A stretch of DNA of 64,000 bases from Chthonomonas sp. (GTDB lineage: Bacteria > Armatimonadota > Fimbriimonadia > Fimbriimonadales > Fimbriimonadaceae): NCBI GenBank assembly GCA_016788425.1, contig JAEURQ010000001.1:124001-188000 (forward strand), given 5' to 3'. A model generated the notes under the pieces. The model was not told the DNA's origin and ran no database searches. It was given only the letters and a program-made list of their open reading frames with translations. Made by a program: the position numbers and the translations under genes. Positions within the stretch are counted from its first letter, which is position 1. The number at the start of each line of letters is the position of its first letter. Of this stretch, positions 42,946 through 51,486 are shown piece after piece.

Positions 42946-42974
42946 TTGCGTTGGCTAGTTTTTTGCCGTAAACT
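42946..42974 (+). promoter_or_regulatory. promoter of secreted protease 43006 (leadered)
   Basis: TTGCGT at 42946-42951 and TAAACT at 42969-42974 with a 17-base spacer. The transcript would have a leader of about 25 bases carrying AAGGTGG five bases before the ATG. Confidence 0.65.
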
Positions 42975-43005
42975 TTTGAACGAACCTCACAAAAAGGTGG
43001 TCAAT

Positions 43006-45975
43006 ATGTCCATGAATCAGCAATTTTTGTTTCCGATGTGCTTAGTTGCGCTCGCGAGTATCGCGTCCGCACAAGAGGGTAAGGGGTGGCGAGACACCCA
43101 GCTGAACCTGCCGCCTGCCAATGCAAGTGAGACGATCAGCCGCCTTTCGAGTTACCGTCTTGTTACGGCTGACCTCAAATCGTTGCGGGATTCAGTGGCT
43201 GGCGCGGCGTTCGACCGCGGTGGTCACACAACGGGCAAGCCCAAGGCGATCTCCGTTCCGCGGGCCGATGGCACCACCAGCACGTTCTTGGTCACGGAGT
43301 ACAACCTGCTCTCCGACGAACTGCGACAGCAGCATCCGACCTACAAGTTTTATTACGGCTACAATCCGGCCAACCCGGTGGAAACCGTGCGCCTTGGCTT
43401 TACCGACATTGGCTTCCACTCGACCATTGACGCGGTCAATGGCGACGAATTTATCGACCCGGTGGCCTGGGGCAACACGAGCGACTACTACGTCTACAAT
43501 CGCAAAAACCTGCGACGCGGAACCAACTCGCTAATCTGCGGCGTGACCGACGAGATCGACCTTTCCGAGAACGATCCGTTCGCACCAAACCCGGCGACCG
43601 GCACCATCCACTTTGATGCGGTCGGCAGCAACCTCAAGACTTACCGTCTGGCACTGAACGGCACCATTGAGTACACCGCGGCCCGCGGTGGCACAGTTGC
43701 TTCGGCTCAAAGTTCGATGACGGTCTCGATGAACCGCGTGAATGGCATTTACGAAAAGGATTTCGGCATCCGCATGTCGTTGAACCTGCTCAATCCGTTC
43801 ATCGGCTCGGATCCGTTCACCAACACCAACGGTTCGACCATGTTAGGTCAGAACCAAACGCAGTGCGACACAAACCCGGGAACAGCTAACTACGACATTG
43901 GTCACGTGTTCAGCACGGGTGGCGGCGGCGTCGCTGGACTTGGGGTTGTCGGCGTCGCCGGCAATAAGGCGCGCGGCGTCACCGGGGGACCCTCCCCAAC
44001 GGGTGACGCGTTTGACATTGATTACGTTGCCCACGAAATGGGGCACCAATTCGGTGGCGCGCATACGTTTAACGGTTCTGTAGGCAGTTGCGCGGGCGGC
44101 AACCGCTCGGCATCGAGTGCATACGAACCGGGTTCTGGTTCGACGATCATGGCCTATGCTGGCATCTGCGGAACCGATGACCTGCAAACGAACTCGGACG
44201 CCTATTTCCACACGCGCAGCGTGGACCAAATCGTAGCTTGGCGCAATAACGCTGGGTCGGGCGGTAGCGCCGCGGCCAACGGCAACGCCGCTCCGGTAGT
44301 AAATGCTGGTGCTGACTACACGATCCCGCTGGGCACGCCTTTCCGCTTGACCGGTTCGGCTACCGACGCTAATGGCGACGCGTTGACCTATTGTTGGGAA
44401 CAGTACAACCTCGGCAGCACGACCGCGGCAACCAACACCAGCACGGGCGTGCTGTTCCGAAGTTTCAACCCGAGCACGAATCCTTATCGCACCTTCCCGA
44501 ATTTGACGGCGATTCTGAATAATTCAGCCACGCCATGGGAAGTCTTGCCAACGGTCGCTCGCACCATGATCTTCCGTTGCTTGGTCCGCGATAACCGGGC
44601 AGGTGGCGGCGAGAATAACCAAGACTCGACAACGATCACCGCAACGGGCACCGCGTTTAGCGTGACCTCGCAAAATACGGCGACGACGTGGAATGCAGGT
44701 ACTCCGCAAACGATCACCTGGAACGTGGGTGGCGGCTCGGTCGCCAGCAACGTTCGCATCGTGTTCTCGCGAACCAGCGGGACTAACTTCGATTCGGGTA
44801 CCGGCGTCGAGACGATTATCGCCAGCACGCCGAACGACGGATCAGAAACGATCAATGCTCCTTGGGGTGCCACGACTACGGGTCGCTTCTCGGTCGAAGC
44901 GGTCGGCAACATCTTCTTTGATGTGAACAATGCCGCCCTGACGATCAACGAAAGCAACTCGGTTGCCATCACCGCGGCTCCGGCCACGATCTTGGCGGGT
45001 GCAAGCGGCACGGGTACGGTGAACCTCAGTGGTCCGGCTCCGACAGGTGGACTCACGTTTAACCTTTCGGATAACAACGCGAACGTGACGGTCCCCGCCA
45101 CGGTGGTGTTTGCCGCCGGCGAAACCAGCAAGAACTTCGCGATCACGACCACCGGTCCGGCAACGGGCGGCACCGTGACCCTGACGCTCACACGAACGGG
45201 TCAAAGCTACAGCAAGACCACGACGTTTGCGCTCCGCACGAATGGCACTCCGGTGGGTAACAACGACGCTTACACCTTGCCGAGCGCCGCAACCTACAAT
45301 TCGGCCATTTCGGTCTTGGCCAACGACACTGATCCGGACAGCGACCCGCTGCAAGCGACGCTGGTCTCAACCACTCCGAACGGAACCCTCTCGCTGGGTA
45401 CGAACGGCCAGTTCACCTACACGCCGAACGGCGGTTTCTCGGGCGTGGATTCGTTCACTTACCGAGCCACCGATACGGCGCTGAACAGCGGAATCACGAC
45501 CGTGAATCTGACCGTTCCCGCCTCCGACCAAGTGCTGACGGGCAACATTACGCTCGACCAGTTCTCGGTGAGTCCGGCCGGTCAACTGATCACGATTGAA
45601 GTGTACGCCGTGGGTGGAAACACCGTGCTGCGAAGCGGTTCGGCGGTGCTCGATGGTTCGGGGAACTACTCGTTCACCCTCGGTTCGCCGCTGGCAGCCG
45701 GCAACTACGACGTCCGCGTCAAGGGTTCGCACTGGTTGGCCAAGCGACTGACCAACCGAGCCTTCTCGGCGACGGCGGCAAGTGGCCTCAACGGAACCCT
45801 GACGAACGGCGACGTGAATGGCGACAACATCGTTGACATTGCCGACTACTCGCTGCTCGCAGCGGCCTTCGACCTGGCGACGTCCGGACCGGAAGACCTG
45901 AACGGCGACGGCCTGGTGGACATCGCCGACTACACCATCCTTGCGACATCGTTCGATCTGAGCGGGGATAATTGA
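43006..45975 (+). CDS. secreted M12B/reprolysin-like metalloprotease with dockerin-like tail
   Basis: A 989-residue exported protease. The ATG at 43006 (or 43012) gives a signal peptide ending A-S-A-Q, with an SD-like AAGGTGG upstream. The zinc site H-E-M-G-H-Q-F-G-G-A-H-T-F is near residue 343 and a Met-turn-like I-M-A-Y-A-G about 40 residues later. A beta-domain region follows, including an Ig-like PKD part and a cadherin-like N-D-A-Y...V-L-A-N-D-T-D-P-D-S-D-P-L segment. The C-terminus is the S-H-W-L plus two dockerin-like repeats shared with genes 6659 and 59800. It probably digests extracellular protein while held at the surface. Confidence 0.9.
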   Translation: MSMNQQFLFPMCLVALASIASAQEGKGWRDTQLNLPPANASETISRLSSYRLVTADLKSLRDSVAGAAFDRGGHTTGKPKAISVPRADGTTSTFLVTEYNLLSDELRQQHPTYKFYYGYNPANPVETVRLGFTDIGFHSTIDAVNGDEFIDPVAWGNTSDYYVYNRKNLRRGTNSLICGVTDEIDLSENDPFAPNPATGTIHFDAVGSNLKTYRLALNGTIEYTAARGGTVASAQSSMTVSMNRVNGIYEKDFGIRMSLNLLNPFIGSDPFTNTNGSTMLGQNQTQCDTNPGTANYDIGHVFSTGGGGVAGLGVVGVAGNKARGVTGGPSPTGDAFDIDYVAHEMGHQFGGAHTFNGSVGSCAGGNRSASSAYEPGSGSTIMAYAGICGTDDLQTNSDAYFHTRSVDQIVAWRNNAGSGGSAAANGNAAPVVNAGADYTIPLGTPFRLTGSATDANGDALTYCWEQYNLGSTTAATNTSTGVLFRSFNPSTNPYRTFPNLTAILNNSATPWEVLPTVARTMIFRCLVRDNRAGGGENNQDSTTITATGTAFSVTSQNTATTWNAGTPQTITWNVGGGSVASNVRIVFSRTSGTNFDSGTGVETIIASTPNDGSETINAPWGATTTGRFSVEAVGNIFFDVNNAALTINESNSVAITAAPATILAGASGTGTVNLSGPAPTGGLTFNLSDNNANVTVPATVVFAAGETSKNFAITTTGPATGGTVTLTLTRTGQSYSKTTTFALRTNGTPVGNNDAYTLPSAATYNSAISVLANDTDPDSDPLQATLVSTTPNGTLSLGTNGQFTYTPNGGFSGVDSFTYRATDTALNSGITTVNLTVPASDQVLTGNITLDQFSVSPAGQLITIEVYAVGGNTVLRSGSAVLDGSGNYSFTLGSPLAAGNYDVRVKGSHWLAKRLTNRAFSATAASGLNGTLTNGDVNGDNIVDIADYSLLAAAFDLATSGPEDLNGDGLVDIADYTILATSFDLSGDN

Positions 45976-45978
45976 ATG

Positions 45979-46000
45979 GTGGGGCGCACGCCCCGCCACT
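45979..46000. other. GC-rich hairpin after the protease gene
   Basis: GGGGC and GCCCC around GCAC at 45981-45994, with partial outer pairing, directly after the protease stop. There is no T-tract, so it is not a standard intrinsic terminator; it may protect the 3' end or be incidental. Confidence 0.4.
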
Positions 46001-46001
46001 C

Positions 46002-46775
46002 ATGAATCCGCAAGGCGAAGCCATCATCCTGGGATCGGGAACCTCAACTGGGGTCCCGGTCCTTGGCTTCGATTACCCGGCGAGTTTTCTCGCTGATCCG
46101 CGCAACCACCGCCTGCGCCCCAGCATTCTGTTGTGCGGTCCGACGGGGAACTTTCAGGTGGATTGCGGTCCCGATTTCCGGATCCAGCTGTTGCGAGCCG
46201 GAATTTCTGATCTCGAAGCCGCGCTGATCACGCACTCGCATGCCGATCACATCATGGGCATGGATGATCTGCGCTCGTTTTCGCTCAAGTACCGACGGCC
46301 CTTTCCGGTGTACGCGTGGCCGGAAGTTCAAGCCGATATTCGGCGGATTTACCCTTATGCGTTCGCCGATTTTCCGGTAGGAGTGGAGGTGCCGCGGTTT
46401 GACCTGCAAGATGTGCCCGCCGTGATTGAGGTCGGCGGCATGGAGATCGAAACTCTTACCGTGATGCATGGCCCCACCATGCGGTGCGTGGCGCTGCGCG
46501 TTGCCGGCTTTGCCTACGTGACCGACGTCAGCGACATCCCACCCGCGGCGTGGGCACGACTGCAAGACTTGGACACGTTGATTTTGGACGCCGTGCGGTA
46601 CAAGCCGCACCCAAACCACTTTCATTTTGAAAAGGCGGTGGAGGTGGCTCGGCAACTCGGTGCCCGCCAAACCTACTTTACGCACCTGAGTCACGATTAC
46701 GACTACCAGGTGGTGACCGCCGAACTTCCGGCGGGAATCAGCCTCGCCTACGACGGTCTCAGAATTCTTTTTTGA
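46002..46775 (+). CDS. MBL-fold metallohydrolase (PhnP-like cyclic phosphodiesterase)
   Basis: A 257-residue metallo-beta-lactamase-fold enzyme. It opens L-G-S-G-T-S-T-G-V-P-V-L-G as in PhnP/GumP proteins. The metal motif T-H-S-H-A-D-H is near residue 80, with later ligands in the V-T-D-V-S-D (about 179) and L-S-H-D-Y (about 236) regions. The predicted activity is cyclic or linear phosphodiester hydrolysis. The start at 46002 follows the GC-rich hairpin; upstream in-frame codons lie inside it. It converges with the DUF5107 gene. Confidence 0.9.
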   Translation: MNPQGEAIILGSGTSTGVPVLGFDYPASFLADPRNHRLRPSILLCGPTGNFQVDCGPDFRIQLLRAGISDLEAALITHSHADHIMGMDDLRSFSLKYRRPFPVYAWPEVQADIRRIYPYAFADFPVGVEVPRFDLQDVPAVIEVGGMEIETLTVMHGPTMRCVALRVAGFAYVTDVSDIPPAAWARLQDLDTLILDAVRYKPHPNHFHFEKAVEVARQLGARQTYFTHLSHDYDYQVVTAELPAGISLAYDGLRILF

Positions 46776-48393
46776 CCCACTTTTGCAGGGCTGGCGAGTC
46801 GGGAAACTTGTCGCTCAGTTCTTTGAGGGCGCTTAGCACCGTCGGGTGCCACGGGTAGGGCGGCTCGATCGGCAGGGTTTCCAAGTCACGAACAAGCCCC
46901 GCCGCCTCGGCGGCCATGTTACTGCGGAACTGCAGCAGGTATGCCTGCAGAATCTTGAGCAGGGCCAGGGGACGATGCCGGAGGGCCTCATCAATCCATC
47001 GGCCCGCGTCCACCCACTGACCGAGTTCCAGCAGCCTAACCGCGACATCGATGAGCGCTTCGGGATCTTCGGCGAGCGGCGCAACCAGAGGATGCGGATC
47101 AGCGCTGAAACCGCCCGGCTGCGCCAAAAACGCCGCCGCTCGGAGCATCGGCTCCATCGGGCTGAGGAAGTGCGCGTTCAGCAGCGCCTGCGATTGCTCG
47201 TCGGGGGCAAGATGTCGGTCGCACAGCGCGCGATCCGCCCACGCGAGTGGGTCGTCGCCGTTGAACATCAGCGCGGCCTCAAATCGCTCGGCGGCCAGCG
47301 GCCAGTTTTCGGCGGCGGCGGCCAATTGCCCCAGCCGCGCATAAGCCGCGCCGCGGAGGCCTGCCTCGCGCGTGGCAATCGACAGTTCTTCTTCGGTCTC
47401 GGGCGTTTGGATGGCAGGCTGCAAGGCGGGTTTGCGGTTGGGGCTTAGCGGGCGGCTTTCGGGCGTCGCGCCGAGAATCGGCTGCCCCCCGGCCGTGACA
47501 ATTACGCGCGCGGGGTTGGCCACATCGCCGGTCAGCGGAATCCGGGCGGTGAGCGACTGGTCCAGTTGCAGGGGAGATTTGAACGCCTGATGACTACGCG
47601 CTTGCAAGTGCAGTTCCGCGTCCTCGGGTGGCCAGCTGAGCTGCACAAAGACTTGGTCGGCTTGCAGGTGGATTGAGCCCGCGAGATTGACCTCGCTCAA
47701 TTCGCTCGTCCCGGAAACGGCGACCAACTTAGCGCGTAGCACCGCGCTTTCCCGCGGCCCTAGCATCTGGTGCCGTTGGTACGGCTGGTCGAATGCGCAA
47801 TCCTCATCAACCACCGCGAACCCGGCTCGTCGCTTACTATCGAGGCTCGTTTCCCCCGGAAACCTCAGGCCCGGCCAAATCTCCAACGATCGAAATCCGC
47901 GGTTGTGCACCCGCATCTCCCAAGCCAAAACCGCTTCCTCGGGCTGCAAAGTGAGCGTCACGGCGAGGCTCAGATGAGCGCCCGGAATCAGTTCGAAGAG
48001 CCGCAGTTCGCCCGCGTCGTCGTCGTCTTCGGGCTCTTGCATCATCCAGTGCATCGGGCCGGTGGCGGTCGGGCGGACATCTGGGCCGACTGCCCACTGC
48101 ACGCCCGTGGTCGCGAGTCCGGCCAGAGTCAGCGCATTGACCTTTGGCAGCAGCTCGGTGCCGGTGCGCTTATCGAGCACCTCCAAAATGCGACCACCCA
48201 AGTCCACGGCCACCGTCACGCGAAGTAGCTCGTTTTCCAAAACGACCGTTCGGATGCTTTGCGGGCCAGATTGCCCGGTGCCCACGACCGGCGGAAAGGG
48301 GTAGTTCGTCCAGTTTGCGGCGGGAACGCCGCTCTCCACGCGCGCGACTTCTAACTCGCAATCGAGCACATCGGGAAACACTTGAACGGGCAT
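46759..48393 (-). CDS. DUF5107-domain protein with TPR-like C-terminus
   Basis: A 544-residue soluble protein. The first 300 residues are beta-rich with L-E-N-E-L-L-R-V-T-V-A-V-D-L-G-G-R-I and W-P-G-L-R-F, the galactose-mutarotase-like DUF5107 fold. From about 330 onward, helical repeats (A-A-Y-A-R-L-G, W-P-L-A-A-E-R-F-E-A-A-L) look like tetratricopeptide repeats. Proteins of this build are associated with carbohydrate metabolism, but the activity is unknown. TAGTTT ends seven bases before the ATG. Confidence 0.8.
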   Translation of the reverse strand: MPVQVFPDVLDCELEVARVESGVPAANWTNYPFPPVVGTGQSGPQSIRTVVLENELLRVTVAVDLGGRILEVLDKRTGTELLPKVNALTLAGLATTGVQWAVGPDVRPTATGPMHWMMQEPEDDDDAGELRLFELIPGAHLSLAVTLTLQPEEAVLAWEMRVHNRGFRSLEIWPGLRFPGETSLDSKRRAGFAVVDEDCAFDQPYQRHQMLGPRESAVLRAKLVAVSGTSELSEVNLAGSIHLQADQVFVQLSWPPEDAELHLQARSHQAFKSPLQLDQSLTARIPLTGDVANPARVIVTAGGQPILGATPESRPLSPNRKPALQPAIQTPETEEELSIATREAGLRGAAYARLGQLAAAAENWPLAAERFEAALMFNGDDPLAWADRALCDRHLAPDEQSQALLNAHFLSPMEPMLRAAAFLAQPGGFSADPHPLVAPLAEDPEALIDVAVRLLELGQWVDAGRWIDEALRHRPLALLKILQAYLLQFRSNMAAEAAGLVRDLETLPIEPPYPWHPTVLSALKELSDKFPDSPALQKWVKKEF

Positions 48394-48400
48394 TGGAGTT

Positions 48401-48406
48401 AAACTA
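48401..48406 (-). promoter_or_regulatory. -10 element TAGTTT for leaderless gene 48393
   Basis: TAGTTT on the minus strand ends seven bases before the ATG at 48393. Confidence 0.5.
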
Positions 48407-48420
48407 ATGTACCAGTCGTT

Positions 48421-48627
48421 ATGGAAGGTCGTCGCGTCGTCATCGGTTTAGTCAAGTGGATTGTGGTTCCGGCCGCCCTTGGTGCGGCAGGATACTTCTA
48501 CGTGGGCCCCAAGCTCGGCGAGACCCAAGTGATCGAAAAAGTGGAATCTACCACCGAGGCCGTAAAGCGCCAACTGGAAGAAGCCAACTCCGACGACAAG
48601 AAATCGCCTCGTAGCTACGAGCGCTAG
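48421..48627 (+). CDS. small single-pass membrane protein
   Basis: A 68-residue protein: a basic N-terminus, one helix (about 8-28) and a charged tail rich in Glu, Lys and Ser. The family is unknown. It is divergent from the DUF5107 gene with 27 bases between starts, and its stop overlaps the tatD stop by four bases. TAATGT (ten bases upstream) is the best -10 candidate. Codon use and tight packing support a real gene. Confidence 0.6.
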   Translation: MEGRRVVIGLVKWIVVPAALGAAGYFYVGPKLGETQVIEKVESTTEAVKRQLEEANSDDKKSPRSYER

Positions 48628-49379
48628 ATTCCGAAGAAGCGACGAGCGTTGCCGTCGAGAATTCTTTCGCCTTCGTCCGGATGGACGTCCCACAGATTAC
48701 TCACCATTTGGTTGACAAACCGTACGTATGCCGGTTGATTGGTCTTGCCGCGAAACTTTTGCGGCGACAAAAACGGGGCGTCGGTCTCGATGAGCACGCG
48801 ATCGCGCGGCGCGGATTGGATCAGGTCGCGCAGGTCTTGCGACTTGGGATAGGTGATCGGGCCATCCACGCCGATGTAGCCGCCTCGATCGAACGTCCAC
48901 TGCGCTTGCGCCGCGTCTCCGGCGAAACAGTGAAAGACGAAGGGGTGCGGCGGCAATCGCTCCAGCCGTTCGATTTGGTAAGCGTAAGCCTCGCGGCAAT
49001 GGAAAATGAGCGGCTTTTGAACTGACATCGCGAATTCGTACTGCTCCGCGAAGCAGACATCCTGCTCCTCGGGGGTCGCCTTATCCCAATAAAAGTCGTA
49101 GCCAATCTCGCCGACGGCCACCACTTTTTCGTGCCCGACAAGTTCCTCCAGCACCCGCAATTCCGCGCTCGTGTAAGTCGCGGCGTTGGTTGGATGCCAA
49201 CCCACGGTTGCATAAACTTCAGGGAAACGGTCGGCTAACTCCACGGCCTGGCGACTGGTCTCCGAGTCGATGCCGATGACAACCATTTGGTGAACACCGG
49301 CCTGCGCCGCCTCATCCACCACCCGCGCGGGATCGGGAAAGTAGTCGGCCATGTAAAGGTGGCAGTGGGTGTCGATCAT
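48624..49379 (-). CDS. TatD-family metal-dependent hydrolase
   Basis: A 251-residue TIM-barrel hydrolase. D-T-H-C-H at the N-terminus, V-G-E-I-G-Y-D-F (Glu ligand) near 92, F-H-C-R-E-A near 128, F-H-C-F-A-G near 150, and E-T-D-A-P-F near 198 match the TatD metal and substrate sites. The family has 3'-5' DNase and RNA repair activity. No spaced -10 or SD is visible: the base just before its ATG belongs to the U-tract of an upstream terminator. Confidence 0.92.
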   Translation of the reverse strand: MIDTHCHLYMADYFPDPARVVDEAAQAGVHQMVVIGIDSETSRQAVELADRFPEVYATVGWHPTNAATYTSAELRVLEELVGHEKVVAVGEIGYDFYWDKATPEEQDVCFAEQYEFAMSVQKPLIFHCREAYAYQIERLERLPPHPFVFHCFAGDAAQAQWTFDRGGYIGVDGPITYPKSQDLRDLIQSAPRDRVLIETDAPFLSPQKFRGKTNQPAYVRFVNQMVSNLWDVHPDEGERILDGNARRFFGI

Positions 49380-49412
49380 AAAACAAAAATCCCTGGCGAA
49401 CTTCGCCAGGGA
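49380..49412 (-). terminator. intrinsic terminator between saccharopine dehydrogenase-like gene and tatD
   Basis: An 11-bp perfect inverted repeat (49390-49400 with 49402-49412) is followed on the minus strand by TTTTTGTTTT, which runs directly into the ATG of tatD. A strong intrinsic terminator for the 50585-49428 gene. Confidence 0.9.
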
Positions 49413-49427
49413 TAATCAACCAAATGG

Positions 49428-50585
49428 TTAGCTAAACGTCAGCTCGACGCCGCGCTTTTGGATTTCTTCCACGAACTTGGTGCCCGTGACCGCGTTTTCG
49501 TAGCGGATCGCGCCCGCCGGAACGTTCTTCTCGGCGATTTCCTTGGCGTAGATCGCCATGGAGAAGCCGGTCAGGCGCTCCATCGAAGTAAAGCCGGTGC
49601 GCTCGCACTCCTTGTCGTGAATGTCAATCTGCTTGGTGACGTCCTTGCCATCCTTCTTGCCATGCGCCACGGCCCGCACGAAGCACTGGTCGCGGTCAAC
49701 AAACTTCGCGAGTTCGGGGCCGAACACTTCGTTGAACACGTCCTTCGGTCGAACCTTCACGCCCTTCACTTCGATCTCGTTTTCGTTCCAGAAGCCGAAG
49801 TCCTTGAACAGCTTAATGCGTTCGCAGTGACCCGGGAAGCGGATCGTTTTGTATTGGTAGTTCTTCACCTTGCCCTGGTCCTTGAGGGTGTAGGGCGCGG
49901 TGGAGGTGCCACCAGAGGTCACGAAGGCTTCCATCTTGGCGCCCTTGATGTCGAGCTCTTCCAGTTCGGTGAGCGTCGGCACCATCGTGATCTCGCGATC
50001 GCGCAGCGCGACGGCTTCGTAGTCGTACTCCGTCACCAGGCCTTCCACGTTAAAGGTGACCTTGTAGTTCAGCGGCGGAACCGGGTTTTGCGGAAGGACG
50101 CCGCAGTACATGCGCACGTCGTCGGCTTCGTCCATTTGCTCGATCAGCGCGAGGCCAAGCGAGTTGACGAGACCGGGAGCAAGGCCGGTGTCCGGCACCA
50201 GCGTCACGCCGGCCGACTTTGCGGCGGCATCCATGTGCAGGGTTTCCATGGTGACTTCGGTGTTGCCGCCGAGGTCGCACATGCTCACGCCGCACTCAAT
50301 CGCAATCTTCGCGATTTTCGGGTGCATCCAGTAAGGAACGCAGCTAAGGAGAACGTCAACGCCCTCCAGAAACTTGCCAAGGCTGGCGGGGTCCAGCGCA
50401 TTCACCTGCGATGCTTCGCAGAGGGCGGTGCCGGTGAGCATATTCACGCGGGCAGTGGCCTTATTGGCCTGGTCCATGGACGTATCGCCCATTTTGATCA
50501 ACTTGGCGTCGCAGAACTTGGCAAGGTCGTAGGCCGCAGCCGTCCCTTGCATGCCCGCGCCGAGCACAGCATAAGTGAATTTCAT
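49428..50585 (-). CDS. saccharopine dehydrogenase-family (lysine dehydrogenase-like) oxidoreductase
   Basis: A 385-residue protein. The Rossmann motif A-V-L-G-A-G-M-Q-G-T-A-A-A-Y-D-L is near residue 5. C-V-P-Y-W-M-H, C-D-L-G-G-N and P-D-T-G-L-A-P-G near 135 follow the Lys9/saccharopine-dehydrogenase-like order. It likely performs NAD(P)-linked oxidation in amino acid or polyamine metabolism. The start at 50585 has GAGGA upstream, so it is a leadered gene; a hairpin lies in the leader and a strong terminator follows. Confidence 0.87.
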   Translation of the reverse strand: MKFTYAVLGAGMQGTAAAYDLAKFCDAKLIKMGDTSMDQANKATARVNMLTGTALCEASQVNALDPASLGKFLEGVDVLLSCVPYWMHPKIAKIAIECGVSMCDLGGNTEVTMETLHMDAAAKSAGVTLVPDTGLAPGLVNSLGLALIEQMDEADDVRMYCGVLPQNPVPPLNYKVTFNVEGLVTEYDYEAVALRDREITMVPTLTELEELDIKGAKMEAFVTSGGTSTAPYTLKDQGKVKNYQYKTIRFPGHCERIKLFKDFGFWNENEIEVKGVKVRPKDVFNEVFGPELAKFVDRDQCFVRAVAHGKKDGKDVTKQIDIHDKECERTGFTSMERLTGFSMAIYAKEIAEKNVPAGAIRYENAVTGTKFVEEIQKRGVELTFS

Positions 50586-50602
50586 AGGTCCTCGAAGACT
50601 CC

Positions 50603-50622
50603 GTTGTCCGAGGATGGACAAC
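50603..50622. promoter_or_regulatory. 7-bp inverted repeat in the 5' region of the saccharopine dehydrogenase-like gene
   Basis: GTTGTCC and GGACAAC separated by six bases, 18 to 37 bases before the ATG at 50585. It could be a leader hairpin or an operator. Confidence 0.4.
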
Positions 50623-50632
50623 CGTTTTCAGT

Positions 50633-51481
50633 TCAAATGATACCCGAGGGGCGGCTTTTTCGGCCCAAGGGGACCCCGCGTTCGGCGTGCTCAATCACCG
50701 CTTGGAGCACGTCTTTGAGGCTTGGCAATCGCTCGATGACCGCTTCGATGCGACCGTACCCTTGGGTGAGGAGTTTGGCGGCAATCTCCTGGCCATGCTC
50801 GCTGCGAAACACCCAGCCGTCGGGGGTTTCGGTCATCTGCACGCGGAACGATTCGACGATGCCGCGCGCGGCGCTGGCGTCCTTGGCGACAAGCCGGTAG
50901 GTCGGGGGCAACACGGCCCGCCGCAATTGGTCGAGGCTCCCCCAGAACGCGAGTTGATCCTCGTGCAGCACGATCACGGTGTCGGCGAGTTCTAACACGT
51001 CCAGGCGGCGCGTGGCCACCAGGACGGAGCGATCCCCGCGCACGGCGGCGAGGACCGGCTCAAGCTCCCACGGCGTGAGCGTGTCCAGCGAATAGGGCAG
51101 GATCATCAGGTCGGCCCGATTGGTCACCGCCTGCGCGAGTTCCAGCCGCGGACCCTTGTGCTCGCGCGCGTGTTGCCGGCGGATGCCATCCACTCCGGCC
51201 AGCACCAGCGCTTCGCTGACTTCAATCCGAGTCACGGCGAGGTCGCCTGCCTTCGCGACCGCCGCCTGCACGGTCATCCGCGGCGCAAAGTCGGTCGCCG
51301 GAGTCGCGAATCGTCCGTAGCGAAACACGCGGTCGTCGAGCGCAAGAGCTTCCAAAAACCGAAGCGCAGTCGCGTCCTGCGGGCTGAGCACGGCCACGAG
51401 CGACCCGACTTCGAGGCGACCCGAAATCTCGCGTCCGCCTGCGCGGAGCGTAATCCGGTCGACAACGGCGAGCGCGTCCAC
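50633..51481 (-). CDS. degenerate ABC-type ATPase-like protein
   Basis: A 282-residue protein with the length and order of an ABC ATPase but with the catalytic motifs lost. The Walker A position reads L-S-P-Q-D-A-T-A-L-R, with no G-K-S/T. The signature region reads H-K-G-P-R-L-E-L-A-Q-A with no L-S-G-G. Walker B reads L-M-I-L-P-Y-S with no D-E. A plausible H-loop is replaced by V-A-T-R-R. It probably does not hydrolyse ATP and may be a partner or structural subunit. It is the last gene of the operon, five bases after the Xaa-Pro peptidase gene. Confidence 0.7.
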   Translation of the reverse strand: MDALAVVDRITLRAGGREISGRLEVGSLVAVLSPQDATALRFLEALALDDRVFRYGRFATPATDFAPRMTVQAAVAKAGDLAVTRIEVSEALVLAGVDGIRRQHAREHKGPRLELAQAVTNRADLMILPYSLDTLTPWELEPVLAAVRGDRSVLVATRRLDVLELADTVIVLHEDQLAFWGSLDQLRRAVLPPTYRLVAKDASAARGIVESFRVQMTETPDGWVFRSEHGQEIAAKLLTQGYGRIEAVIERLPSLKDVLQAVIEHAERGVPLGRKSRPSGII

Positions 51482-51486
51482 GCGGG

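Noticed and set aside
45981-45994. GC-rich hairpin after the M12B protease as an intrinsic terminator
   Set aside because: No T-tract follows on either strand.
49458-50900. Long plus-strand open frame (480 codons) opposite the saccharopine dehydrogenase-like gene
   Set aside because: Rich in His, Arg and Val in the pattern of an antisense reading of a high-GC gene; no start signal and no recognisable motif, while the minus-strand frame is a clear enzyme.
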